This document shows positions 56,964-64,000 of a stretch of 64,000 nt of DNA, one piece after another. This DNA comes from Ruegeria sp. Ofav3-42 (GTDB lineage Bacteria; Pseudomonadota; Alphaproteobacteria; Rhodobacterales; Rhodobacteraceae). Position numbers and translations under genes: made by a program. The DNA is taken from positions 310,001 to 374,000 of the forward strand of contig NZ_JAKRGB010000001.1 of NCBI RefSeq assembly GCF_022347725.1, written 5' to 3'. How positions within the stretch are numbered: position 1 is the stretch's first letter; each line of letters opens with the position of its first letter. The notes below the pieces were generated by a model. The model saw only the letters and a list, made by a program, of their open reading frames with translations. It did not search any database and was not told where the DNA came from.

Positions 56964-58313
56964 TTAGCGCTCAACCACGCGCAACCAAATTCCGTCTTTA
57001 GAACGGACTGTGAGGTGGGCAACCGGAACTGGCGTTCGGCCCTCGACTAGCTCAAACCGGAAGTTTCGCAGCAGCATCGATAAAAGCAGTGGGCCTTCGA
57101 TCATCGCAAAACCAGCCCCCGTGCATACGCGCGGCCCGGCTGAGAACGGGATATAGGCATTGCGCTGACAGGACTTACCGTTTTCGGTGCTCCAGCGCGT
57201 CGGGTCAAACTCGTCCGGCTTGTCCCAAATCCGCTCTTGTCGGTGCAAATGCCAGGGGCTGATCACCACTTGGGAACCTTCCGGGATATCCCTGTCACGA
57301 AATCGCTCGGGGCATGTGGCCTCGCGCACCATCATAGGGACAGGCGGGTAAAGGCGAAGGGCTTCGCGAAACACATCTCTGCTGAGTTTGAGTTGCGACA
57401 TCTTGGCAAAACTTGGGGCGTTCAGCGCGGACGCTTCGTCCGCCAGCCTCTCTTGCCATTCCGGGTACAACGCCATCAGGTAGAGCGTCCAGGCCAAAGC
57501 AGATGCGCTGGTTTCGTGCCCGGCGAGGAAGAAGATCGCCACCTGATCGACCATTTCCCGGGTGTCAAACCCTCGCCCGGTTTCGGGGTCCCGCGTTGTC
57601 ATGATTTTGGTTGCAAGATCATTGGGTGCCTGACCTTTGGCAATCAGGTCCGAACGATCGGCTGTAAGCCGTTCGATCAACCGTCTGATCTCTTTTGCAT
57701 TCTTCCGTGTTTTCCGAGAATGAAGCCGTGGCACCCACCTGGGCAACGGAACGAACGCCGCCACGTTCAATATTGGTTGTTCACGCTGGTAACTGCGAAA
57801 CTTATCAAAAACCTTCGCGGCAATCTCATGCTCGATTGGAACCGAGAATAGGGTTCGGAAGATGACATCAGCCGCGATATGACTGGTCACCTCTTCGCAC
57901 TCCAGAACCTCTCCGACCTGCGGGCGCAAACGATCCACTGCAGCTTGACCGGCTGCATGCATAGCCGAGAACGTATCCTTCAGCCGACCGCCCTCAAAAG
58001 CGGGGTCAATGATCCTGCGCTGCCGCTTCCAGGTCTCGCCATTCGTCAGGAACACCGAGTTTCCTAGTAAAGGGCGCAACCCCTCACTGATACGATTGGA
58101 CTTCGGGAAGTCATCAGGGCGTTTTTTTAAAACTGTTTCAATGAGTTCCGGTTGATTTATCAGGTACGACCGAAAGAACGGCGTACGGAACTCGGCCATC
58201 CACGCACGGTACAGGCGTTGCGGCTGGGCGGATAGGATGTCTTTGCGAAACAGCTTCGTATATCGCCAAAGCGATACTTTGTCCGGGCGCGGCCTGGGCT
58301 TGGGGGGCGTCAT
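56964..58313 (-). CDS. cytochrome P450
   Basis: 449-aa soluble haem monooxygenase. I-helix AGHETSASALAWTLYLMALY (oxygen-activating Thr), K-helix EALRLYPPVPMMV (ExxR), and the haem loop FSAGPRVCTGAGFAMIEG with the axial Cys. No N-terminal anchor. Resembles the CYP102/CYP110/CYP4-like fatty-acid or hydrocarbon hydroxylases more than bacterial camphor types. No ferredoxin or reductase gene nearby. It overlaps the upstream hydrolase-like gene by 4 bp. Confidence 0.93.
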   Translation of the reverse strand: MTPPKPRPRPDKVSLWRYTKLFRKDILSAQPQRLYRAWMAEFRTPFFRSYLINQPELIETVLKKRPDDFPKSNRISEGLRPLLGNSVFLTNGETWKRQRRIIDPAFEGGRLKDTFSAMHAAGQAAVDRLRPQVGEVLECEEVTSHIAADVIFRTLFSVPIEHEIAAKVFDKFRSYQREQPILNVAAFVPLPRWVPRLHSRKTRKNAKEIRRLIERLTADRSDLIAKGQAPNDLATKIMTTRDPETGRGFDTREMVDQVAIFFLAGHETSASALAWTLYLMALYPEWQERLADEASALNAPSFAKMSQLKLSRDVFREALRLYPPVPMMVREATCPERFRDRDIPEGSQVVISPWHLHRQERIWDKPDEFDPTRWSTENGKSCQRNAYIPFSAGPRVCTGAGFAMIEGPLLLSMLLRNFRFELVEGRTPVPVAHLTVRSKDGIWLRVVER

Positions 58314-59524
58314 GCCCTCACCGATTGATACTTGGAAACGGGTTTTTCCACCCGCGATTTGGACGGTGCCCTGTCCTGAAACCGTTGCCCAAGGGTCTGA
58401 GGACCCGCCGTGATGCGGAAATAGTCGTAACCACCGGGGTTATCAAACGCGCAAAGGTACTGGAAATGCAGCCGAAAAAAGCGCCAGCGTAAGCTTTGCC
58501 AACGCTCTGGTGACAGGGTTTGAGTAAAAGCGGCTGAAAGAATCAGAGGCCACTTTTTTTCATCGGTCGCAACACCGCTGACCGCAACCGGATCACACAA
58601 AGCAAAGGCACACCCATCGCCGGGGGCCGACACGTCCACCCATGTCAGGCAATTCTGCGTGGAAAGGAATTGCAGATCCGCGCGTAGTTCTTGTGCCTCG
58701 GGCAGAAAGGAAACCATGGGAACAACCTGCCCCAACGTGAGAAACGAGAATTGCGGGCCATTGGCATTCGGTTCGTTCTCTCGGATTAGGTCGGCCAATA
58801 CGCTGACGCCCAGATGGGCACCTGAACTGTGCCCAACGACCAGAACCTCGTCGACATCAGAGTGCAATGCATCCCGGATCAGCGCGCTGAACGTTTTCAG
58901 GCGTTGGCGCAGCTCCTGTGACATCGCCCCCCGCAGTTCAGCGGAATAGGCGTAGTCGTGCATCAGATAGTAGGCGAACAACCGGTTATCGATCTTCCGA
59001 AACCAGCGCATCAGCCCATATGCCAACGCGACGGCAGGGATTACCGCGAGCCACCCGAGAACCGGAAGAAAAAGCAATGTCACAATCCATGCCAGCCCTA
59101 TCGCCAGCATAAGCTGGGCCAATAACATGCCAACCGGGTACAGCGCTGCGATTACTGGCCCTTTTCGCAATCGCATCAGCCGCCACAGAGTACCAGTAGA
59201 GATGTAAATCCACGCGGTTCGAAGCAGTTGCAGATAGGTCGCGGGGATCGAGTTTGACATGCTCTCGCGGACGATATCGGACCAGACGAGGACTTCGACA
59301 TCGGCCAGAATGTCCACTCCGTCCTGATGCGATCGGACGTGCCAGCCGTAAGGACCATCGCCGGACTTTGCCGAAACTGCGATTTGATAACCGGAAACAT
59401 CGGCCTGAACACTGCTTTCGGTTCTATAAAGCTCACGATAGCGCCGAGGGTGAATCGGATCATAGCCGGGAATATAGAACACCCGGCGTTTCCGCACCCG
59501 TGGTTGATTATTCTGACTGCTCAT
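58310..59524 (-). CDS. membrane-anchored alpha/beta-hydrolase-like protein
   Basis: 404 aa. The N-terminus VFYIPGYDPIHPRRYRELYR looks like the first strand of a hydrolase with its oxyanion loop. Residues about 135-185 contain two TM helices (VGMLLAQLMLAIGLAWIV, then LGWLAVIPAVALAYGL). VDEVLVVGHSSGAHLGVSVL is a nucleophile elbow GHSSG with the catalytic Ser. A late His is plausible (RLHFQYLCAFDN). The likely role is an esterase or lipase at the inner membrane, coupled to the P450. Confidence 0.72.
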   Translation of the reverse strand: MSSQNNQPRVRKRRVFYIPGYDPIHPRRYRELYRTESSVQADVSGYQIAVSAKSGDGPYGWHVRSHQDGVDILADVEVLVWSDIVRESMSNSIPATYLQLLRTAWIYISTGTLWRLMRLRKGPVIAALYPVGMLLAQLMLAIGLAWIVTLLFLPVLGWLAVIPAVALAYGLMRWFRKIDNRLFAYYLMHDYAYSAELRGAMSQELRQRLKTFSALIRDALHSDVDEVLVVGHSSGAHLGVSVLADLIRENEPNANGPQFSFLTLGQVVPMVSFLPEAQELRADLQFLSTQNCLTWVDVSAPGDGCAFALCDPVAVSGVATDEKKWPLILSAAFTQTLSPERWQSLRWRFFRLHFQYLCAFDNPGGYDYFRITAGPQTLGQRFQDRAPSKSRVEKPVSKYQSVRA

Positions 59525-59540
59525 GGCCTTACCTTCTGCG

Positions 59541-59563
59541 GCTCAGGTTAACGCAGCCTGAGC
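59541..59563 (-). terminator. stem-loop between ccdA and the hydrolase gene
   Basis: GCTCAGG (59541-59547) pairs with CCTGAGC (59557-59563) around a 9-base loop in the 63-bp gap. No T-run, so its role as terminator of ccdA is tentative. Confidence 0.4.
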
Positions 59564-59587
59564 GTCAAGGTAAGTCAGATCAGTAGA

Positions 59588-60340
59588 TCATCCGAAATTC
59601 GCAAGCGCCGGGAATGTTTCCAGCAGCCACCAGCTGAACTCGGTGAACAGGCCCGTGATCAACATGATGCCGACGAACAAAAGCAGGCCGCCCATCACTT
59701 TTTCGATCGTGCCCATATAAGGTTTGATCCGGTTCATCACTGTCATCGATCGGTTCAGGAACATCGCAGCCAGAAGGAACGGAATGCCCAGGCCCGCCGC
59801 GTAAACACCCAGCAGCAGCGTTCCGCGCGCCACCGATGCCTCGGACGCTGCCAACGACAGGATGGCTCCCAATTGGGGTCCGATACACGGGGTCCAACCA
59901 AATGCGAAAGCGAGGCCCAGAATATAGGCCCCAAACACAGATCCGCCGGAGTCACCGGTTTCGATCCGCGCTTCGCGATCAAGAAAGGGAATTCGGATGA
60001 CGTTCAGGAAGTGCAGACCAAAGACGATCACCACCGCGCCGGAAATCTTCGCAAACAGAACCTGATTCTGCAGAACAAAGGCCCCGAATGCCGATGCGGT
60101 GAAGCCCAGCAGCAGAAACACCGTAGAAAGACCCAGAACAAAGAACAGCGCAGCCAGTGTTGCCTTGCGCCGCGCTTGGGCCTGATCCTGCATCTCATTG
60201 ATCGTCACACCGCTCATATACGCCAGATACGGCGGAACGATGGGCAGAACACAAGGCGACAGAAAGCTGATGAGCCCGCCTAGCATGGCGACCAACATGG
60301 CAGGCAGCAGGCCTGCGTCTATGATTTCAATTCCGAACAT
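59588..60340 (-). CDS. ccdA: cytochrome c biogenesis protein CcdA
   Basis: 250-aa membrane thiol-disulfide transporter with six TM helices carrying reductant from thioredoxin to the periplasm. Cys pair: GGLISFLSPCVLPIVPPYLA in helix 1 and FAFGWTPCIGPQLGAILSL in helix 4. It feeds apocytochrome c reduction. Divergent from the TusA-like gene, 105 bp away. Confidence 0.94.
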   Translation of the reverse strand: MFGIEIIDAGLLPAMLVAMLGGLISFLSPCVLPIVPPYLAYMSGVTINEMQDQAQARRKATLAALFFVLGLSTVFLLLGFTASAFGAFVLQNQVLFAKISGAVVIVFGLHFLNVIRIPFLDREARIETGDSGGSVFGAYILGLAFAFGWTPCIGPQLGAILSLAASEASVARGTLLLGVYAAGLGIPFLLAAMFLNRSMTVMNRIKPYMGTIEKVMGGLLLFVGIMLITGLFTEFSWWLLETFPALANFG

Positions 60341-60445
60341 GTCTCAGCACATATGTCATGTGGCCGGCAACGTCACGGGGCCATTCGGTCACATCCTCGT
60401 GGTTGCACGCTGGACACCGCATCAAAGTGGAAATATCTGAACCTT

Positions 60446-60679
60446 ATGTCAAATCCGTCAGAAACACTTGATGCGTTGGGTCTGCTGTGCCCTCTGCCCG
60501 TCCTCAAAGCGCGCAAGCGCCTGAAATCCATGCCTGCCGGGGCCGTTCTACGAGTGCTGGCGGATGACCCGGCCGCTATCATTGATGTACCACATTTCTG
60601 TTCTGAAAGCGGACACCAATTGTTGTCCCAGGAAGACGCAGACGGGCATCAAATCTATCTGATCCAAAAATCCGACTGA
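60446..60679 (+). CDS. TusA-like sulfurtransferase
   Basis: 77 aa from ATG 60446. The sulfur-relay motif is LDALGLLCPLPVLKARKRLK with CPxP, followed by GAVLRVLADDPAAIIDVPHF. It carries persulfide sulfur; with MnmA elsewhere in the window, a role in tRNA thiolation is possible though TusB-E are absent. Followed by a strong terminator. Confidence 0.92.
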   Translation: MSNPSETLDALGLLCPLPVLKARKRLKSMPAGAVLRVLADDPAAIIDVPHFCSESGHQLLSQEDADGHQIYLIQKSD

Positions 60680-60695
60680 TATAGATCCAAAAGAA

Positions 60696-60727
60696 AAAGG
60701 CGGGCACTTGGCCCGCCTTTTCTTTTT
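60696..60727. terminator. bidirectional terminator between tusA-like gene and rne
   Basis: AAAGGCGGGC (60696-60705) pairs with GCCCGCCTTT (60711-60720), followed by TTCTTTTT, and preceded by A-rich sequence on the other strand. Serves both convergent genes. Confidence 0.93.
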
Positions 60728-63644
60728 ACTGACCTAACGACCACCAGCCACGCCGTTTAGGCTTTGCAGGTTGTTCCGGTTCTTCGGCGACAACCTCGAG
60801 AACCGGCTCGGAAACTTCCTCAGCAGCGATTTCCGCAGGCTCTTGCGATTCGTCTGCGGACACTGCAGCCACGGGCTCGGGCTGTTCTTCCTGCGCGGGC
60901 TCAGCCTCGGCGGTATTATCTGCTTCAGGTTCAGGCAGTTCAGCCGTGGCTTCGACCTGCTCCACCTCTGCAGCGGTTTCATCAACCACCTCCAAGGGGG
61001 CTTCCTCGGTCACAGCGACGTCGACAGGCTCGGCCGCCACTTCCACTACCACGGTTTCCTCAACCGCTACGGTCGCCTCATCAGTCGCAGCTTCTTCCGG
61101 AGTGGCCTCAGCGGGGGTTTCTCCCTCTGACTCAACGGGTTCCGCGTCTTTCTTCTTGCGACGCGGCGCACGGCGGCGTTTGGGCTTGGCGGCTTTTTCC
61201 TCTTCAGCGGTTTCGACAGCGTCACCCTCAGGTTCAGCCTCTTCCGTCGTTACGGTCTTAGCCTCTTCCGATGCCTCGGCTGCAACAGCCTCACCCTCTT
61301 CGGCATTCACCTCAGGGGTATCGCCAGAGCCGTTGCTCTTCTTCCGACGACGGCGACGACGCTTGCGCTTGGGCTTGGTTTCTTCTTCGGCCTGAACGGA
61401 TTCTTCCTCGACCTGCTCTTCTTCGTTGGCGTCGACAAGATCCATCAAAGACGCATCGACTGAGACCACCGGAGCGCTGGCTTCGGGGACAAACCGGCTG
61501 GCGGTCTTGAACTTCTCCATCGAGAAATCGGGGCTGACCAGATGCACGTCGCCTTCGACACGCACGGAGAGACCGTAACGTGCCTCGATCTGGGCGATAT
61601 GTTCGCGTTTCTGGTTCATCAGGAAGTTGGCGATGCTGACCGGGCAGCGCACCAGCACTTCGCGTGACCGGCGCCGCGTTCCTTCCTCTTCGATCTGGCG
61701 CAGAATGGTCAGCGCCATGTTGTCATCCGAGCGGATCAGACCGGTACCGTGGCAGGCCGGACAAGGCTGCGTAGTTGCCTCCAGCATACCGGGGCGCAGA
61801 CGCTGACGGCTCATCTCCAGCAGGCCAAAGCCCGAAATCCGGCCGACCTGAATGCGCGCGCGGTCGGTTTTCAGCTTTTCCTTCAGCCGCTTTTCGACGG
61901 CCGAGTTGTTCTTGCGCTCGTCCATATCGATAAAGTCGATGACTATCAGACCGGCCAGGTCGCGCAGGCGCAGCTGGCGGGCAACTTCTTCGGCGGCTTC
62001 AAGGTTGGTCTTGAGCGCGGTTTCTTCAATCGAACCCTCTTTGGTCGCCCGCCCCGAGTTCACATCGATTGCGACCAGCGCTTCGGTCACGCCAATCACG
62101 ATGTAGCCACCGGATTTCAGCTGAACGGTCGGATTGAACATTCCCGCCAGATAGCTTTCGACCTGATAGCGTGCAAATAGCGGCAGCGCGTCCTCATACC
62201 TTTTCACGTTCTTGGCGTGCGACGGCATGATCATCTTCATGAAGTCTTTGGCAATGCGATATCCGCCCTCGCCCTCAACCAGAACCTCATCGATTTCGCG
62301 ATTATACAAATCACGGATCGACCGTTTGATCAGGTCGCCCTCTTCATAAATCTTCGCGGGCGCTATGGATTTCAGCGTCAGTTCGCGGATCTGCTCCCAC
62401 ATGCGTTGCAGATACTCGTAGTCGCGCTTGATCTCGGATTTTGTGCGCTTGGCACCCGCTGTGCGGATAATCAGGCCAGCACCTGTAGGTACGTCGATCT
62501 CTGCCGCGATTTCCTTGAGCTTTTTACGGTCAGGTGCGTTGGTGATCTTGCGGCTGATTCCGCCACCGCGCGCGGTATTCGGCATCAGTACGCAGTACCG
62601 ACCCGCCAGTGACAGGTACGTTGTCAGGGCGGCACCCTTGTTGCCGCGCTCTTCCTTGACGACCTGTACCAGCAGAACCTGGCGAACCTTGATGACCTCC
62701 TGAATCTTGTACCGGCGCGGACGCGGCTTGCGAACAGGACGAATGTCTTCGCTGTCATCTTCGTCTGCGACGGATTCAATCGAGTCGTCCTTGGACGTCG
62801 CATCAGCCCGGGCCTCAACCTCGGACTTTTCGTCATCCTCGGACGATGCCTCTTCAGCGGCTTCACCCTCTTCTGCCGGAGCCTCAACTTCGCTTACCGT
62901 ATCTTCGGATTCGTCCGCTGCACTTTCAGGTGCCGGTTCTGCTTCGACGTCCTGCTCTTCCTCAGCGGTTTCCGCCGGGGTTTCATCAGTATTTTCGGAA
63001 GCCTCGGCTTCCACCTCAGACGTCGCGATTGCATCCTCTGCGCCGGCCTCAGCTTCGGCGTCTACAACCGCTTCAGCCTCAACCTGCGGCTCCGTGGTTT
63101 CCCCTTCATCGACAGGTTCTTCAACCGGGGTTTCAGCAACATGATCTGCCGGAGATGTGCCTTCCGGCACTGCAACGTCAGCACCTTCTTCGCTTTCATC
63201 CAGATCTATGGTTTCCATGCCGGTGGGTTCCGAAGAAACCTCGATCGATTCCACAGCATCGTCAGACTTTACATCAGCAGCCTTGGTCCGCGAGCGAGAC
63301 CGGCGTTTTTTCGGTTTCGCCTCATCAGCTTCATCGCGCGCCTTCATCGCCTCGGCATAAGCGCGCTCTTCTTCCATCAGCGCTTCGCGGTCGGCGACCG
63401 GGATCTGATAGTAATCCGGATGAATCTCCGAAAAAGCCAGGAACCCGTGACGGTTCCCGCCATAATCCACAAAGGCCGCCTGCAGGGACGGTTCGACCCG
63501 CGTTACCTTTGCTAGATAGATATTGCCAGCAAGCTGACGTTTGTTTTCGGATTCAAAATCGAACTCCTCGACCTTGTTTCCGTCAACCACCACAACCCGA
63601 GTCTCCTCGGTGTGGGTGGCATCGATAAGCATTTTCTTAGCCAT
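60726..63644 (-). CDS. rne: ribonuclease E
   Basis: 972-aa endonuclease of the RNA degradosome. ATG 63644 gives MAKKMLIDATHTEETRVVVV after AAGGACAC. The S1 domain starts near GNIYLAKVTRVEPSLQAAFV but is split by an acidic, low-complexity insertion of about 200 residues (about 100-320) before RKPRPRRYKIQEVIKVRQVL. The catalytic core has ALVAIDVNSGRATKEGSIEE and VIDFIDMDERKN (DNase I-like, metal Asp). The zinc-link is QPCPACHGTGLIRS. The C-terminal 280 residues are acidic with KRKRRRRRRKK blocks, the degradosome scaffold, ending RRGWWSLGQ. Confidence 0.96.
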   Translation of the reverse strand: MAKKMLIDATHTEETRVVVVDGNKVEEFDFESENKRQLAGNIYLAKVTRVEPSLQAAFVDYGGNRHGFLAFSEIHPDYYQIPVADREALMEEERAYAEAMKARDEADEAKPKKRRSRSRTKAADVKSDDAVESIEVSSEPTGMETIDLDESEEGADVAVPEGTSPADHVAETPVEEPVDEGETTEPQVEAEAVVDAEAEAGAEDAIATSEVEAEASENTDETPAETAEEEQDVEAEPAPESAADESEDTVSEVEAPAEEGEAAEEASSEDDEKSEVEARADATSKDDSIESVADEDDSEDIRPVRKPRPRRYKIQEVIKVRQVLLVQVVKEERGNKGAALTTYLSLAGRYCVLMPNTARGGGISRKITNAPDRKKLKEIAAEIDVPTGAGLIIRTAGAKRTKSEIKRDYEYLQRMWEQIRELTLKSIAPAKIYEEGDLIKRSIRDLYNREIDEVLVEGEGGYRIAKDFMKMIMPSHAKNVKRYEDALPLFARYQVESYLAGMFNPTVQLKSGGYIVIGVTEALVAIDVNSGRATKEGSIEETALKTNLEAAEEVARQLRLRDLAGLIVIDFIDMDERKNNSAVEKRLKEKLKTDRARIQVGRISGFGLLEMSRQRLRPGMLEATTQPCPACHGTGLIRSDDNMALTILRQIEEEGTRRRSREVLVRCPVSIANFLMNQKREHIAQIEARYGLSVRVEGDVHLVSPDFSMEKFKTASRFVPEASAPVVSVDASLMDLVDANEEEQVEEESVQAEEETKPKRKRRRRRRKKSNGSGDTPEVNAEEGEAVAAEASEEAKTVTTEEAEPEGDAVETAEEEKAAKPKRRRAPRRKKKDAEPVESEGETPAEATPEEAATDEATVAVEETVVVEVAAEPVDVAVTEEAPLEVVDETAAEVEQVEATAELPEPEADNTAEAEPAQEEQPEPVAAVSADESQEPAEIAAEEVSEPVLEVVAEEPEQPAKPKRRGWWSLGQ

Positions 63645-64000
63645 GTGTCCTTGGTGCACCGCGCCAAACGCGTTGTCCTTACCCGTCCGGGGGGACAGGC
63701 GCTTTTGGGGTGGTGTCTTGTCAGGGCGATATCGGACGGCGCGCGGCAGGGTCTGGCGCTGTGGCCCCCTGCCCGTATACTCAGTCGTTGCGCGCGCGTC
63801 ATCGCGGTTCTTCTCCGACAGGCGCGGTCAATGCCTCCGCCTGCCCACTTATTCCTTTCGCCCGCTCTTGCGGGCTCAGGCGTTCTACCGCCCCGTTCGG
63901 GGCACAATCGGCCTGCTTTGCCATGCGGGATTGATCACCATCAGCGGCAGAGCAGCGAAACTCAAAGATTCGGGACTTTTGGGCGCAAAGAAGCCCTGCC
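63645..64000 (-). other. rne upstream region and leader, no confident gene
   Basis: No supported coding sequence. A leftward frame stays open from the window edge to about 63805 but shows no family. Two short hairpins, CCCGC/GCGGG (63861-63874) and CCCCG/CGGGG (63891-63902), may lie in a long rne 5' leader, where RNase E autoregulates in enteric bacteria. The promoter was not identified. Confidence 0.4.

Noticed and set aside
62820..63180. possible DNA tandem repeat within rne
   Set aside because: Repetition is at the level of Glu/Ala/Val codons without a fixed repeat unit, so it is protein low complexity rather than a DNA repeat array.
61271..63628. Pro/Ser-rich open frames opposite rne
   Set aside because: Complement of the acidic low-complexity codons of RNase E; repetitive composition alone keeps them open.

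Overview
The window is chromosomal DNA of a marine Roseobacter-group alphaproteobacterium (Rhodobacterales), most likely Ruegeria or a close relative. The evidence is a dmdA-acuI pair for dimethylsulfoniopropionate (DMSP) use, ctrA next to sciP, a circularly permuted two-piece tmRNA gene, an alphaproteobacterial SspB, and many small genes typical of Rhodobacterales. Gene density is high, and most units are operons with 1-8 bp overlaps. I saw no tRNA, rRNA or CRISPR array.

Layout. 1-4516: an RND efflux permease (cut by the window edge) and its adaptor, divergent from a MerR regulator. 4597-5900: decayed mobile DNA, a frameshifted tyrosine-recombinase gene abutting an IS3-type transposase fragment. 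6288-14660: an Ala-rich anchored protein, a quinone-oxidoreductase-like enzyme, then a Liv-type ABC importer (H-M-G-F) with an acyl-CoA ligase and its binding protein. 14733-24103: rplM-rpsI, SnoaL-like protein, MocR regulator and DUF1127 peptide, thioesterase, ECHDC3-like crotonase, trmFO, methyltransferase, gluQ, hisI, NifU-like protein, MarC. 24290-30083: a 40-aa membrane peptide behind a LexA-type box, recG, ligA, ctrA, sciP. 30084-43017: mnmA, then a long envelope cluster reading leftward: frr-uppS-cdsA-dxr-rseP-(42-aa membrane peptide)-bamA-skp-fabZ-lpxA-lpxI-lpxB-CadD-like transporter. 43204-48561: DMSP catabolism, a leftward run DUF2182-DUF1326-DinB-dmdA-acuI facing a divergent FadR/FCD regulator across tandem operator-like repeats. 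48610-52235: tmRNA, SnoaL-like protein, rhodanese-ChrB and ChrA, SspB. 52269-60679: secreted protein, fumC with a gamma-type chorismate mutase, DUF4169 and RHH proteins, tag, class I aldolase, P450 plus membrane hydrolase, ccdA, TusA-like protein. 60726-63644: rne.

The most interesting readings are: (i) the 40-aa membrane peptide preceded by GAAC-N7-GAAC (the alphaproteobacterial LexA box) within a ladder of four GAAC repeats, and followed by a terminator, which suggests an SOS-induced membrane peptide comparable in type to Caulobacter SidA; (ii) dmdA-acuI placed distally in a five-gene unit with three uncharacterised upstream genes and a divergent GntR-family regulator with paired TGTCNGACA sites. 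Coordinates of starts are my choice from ribosome-binding sites and family N-termini. Functions come from motif recognition, not from database searches.
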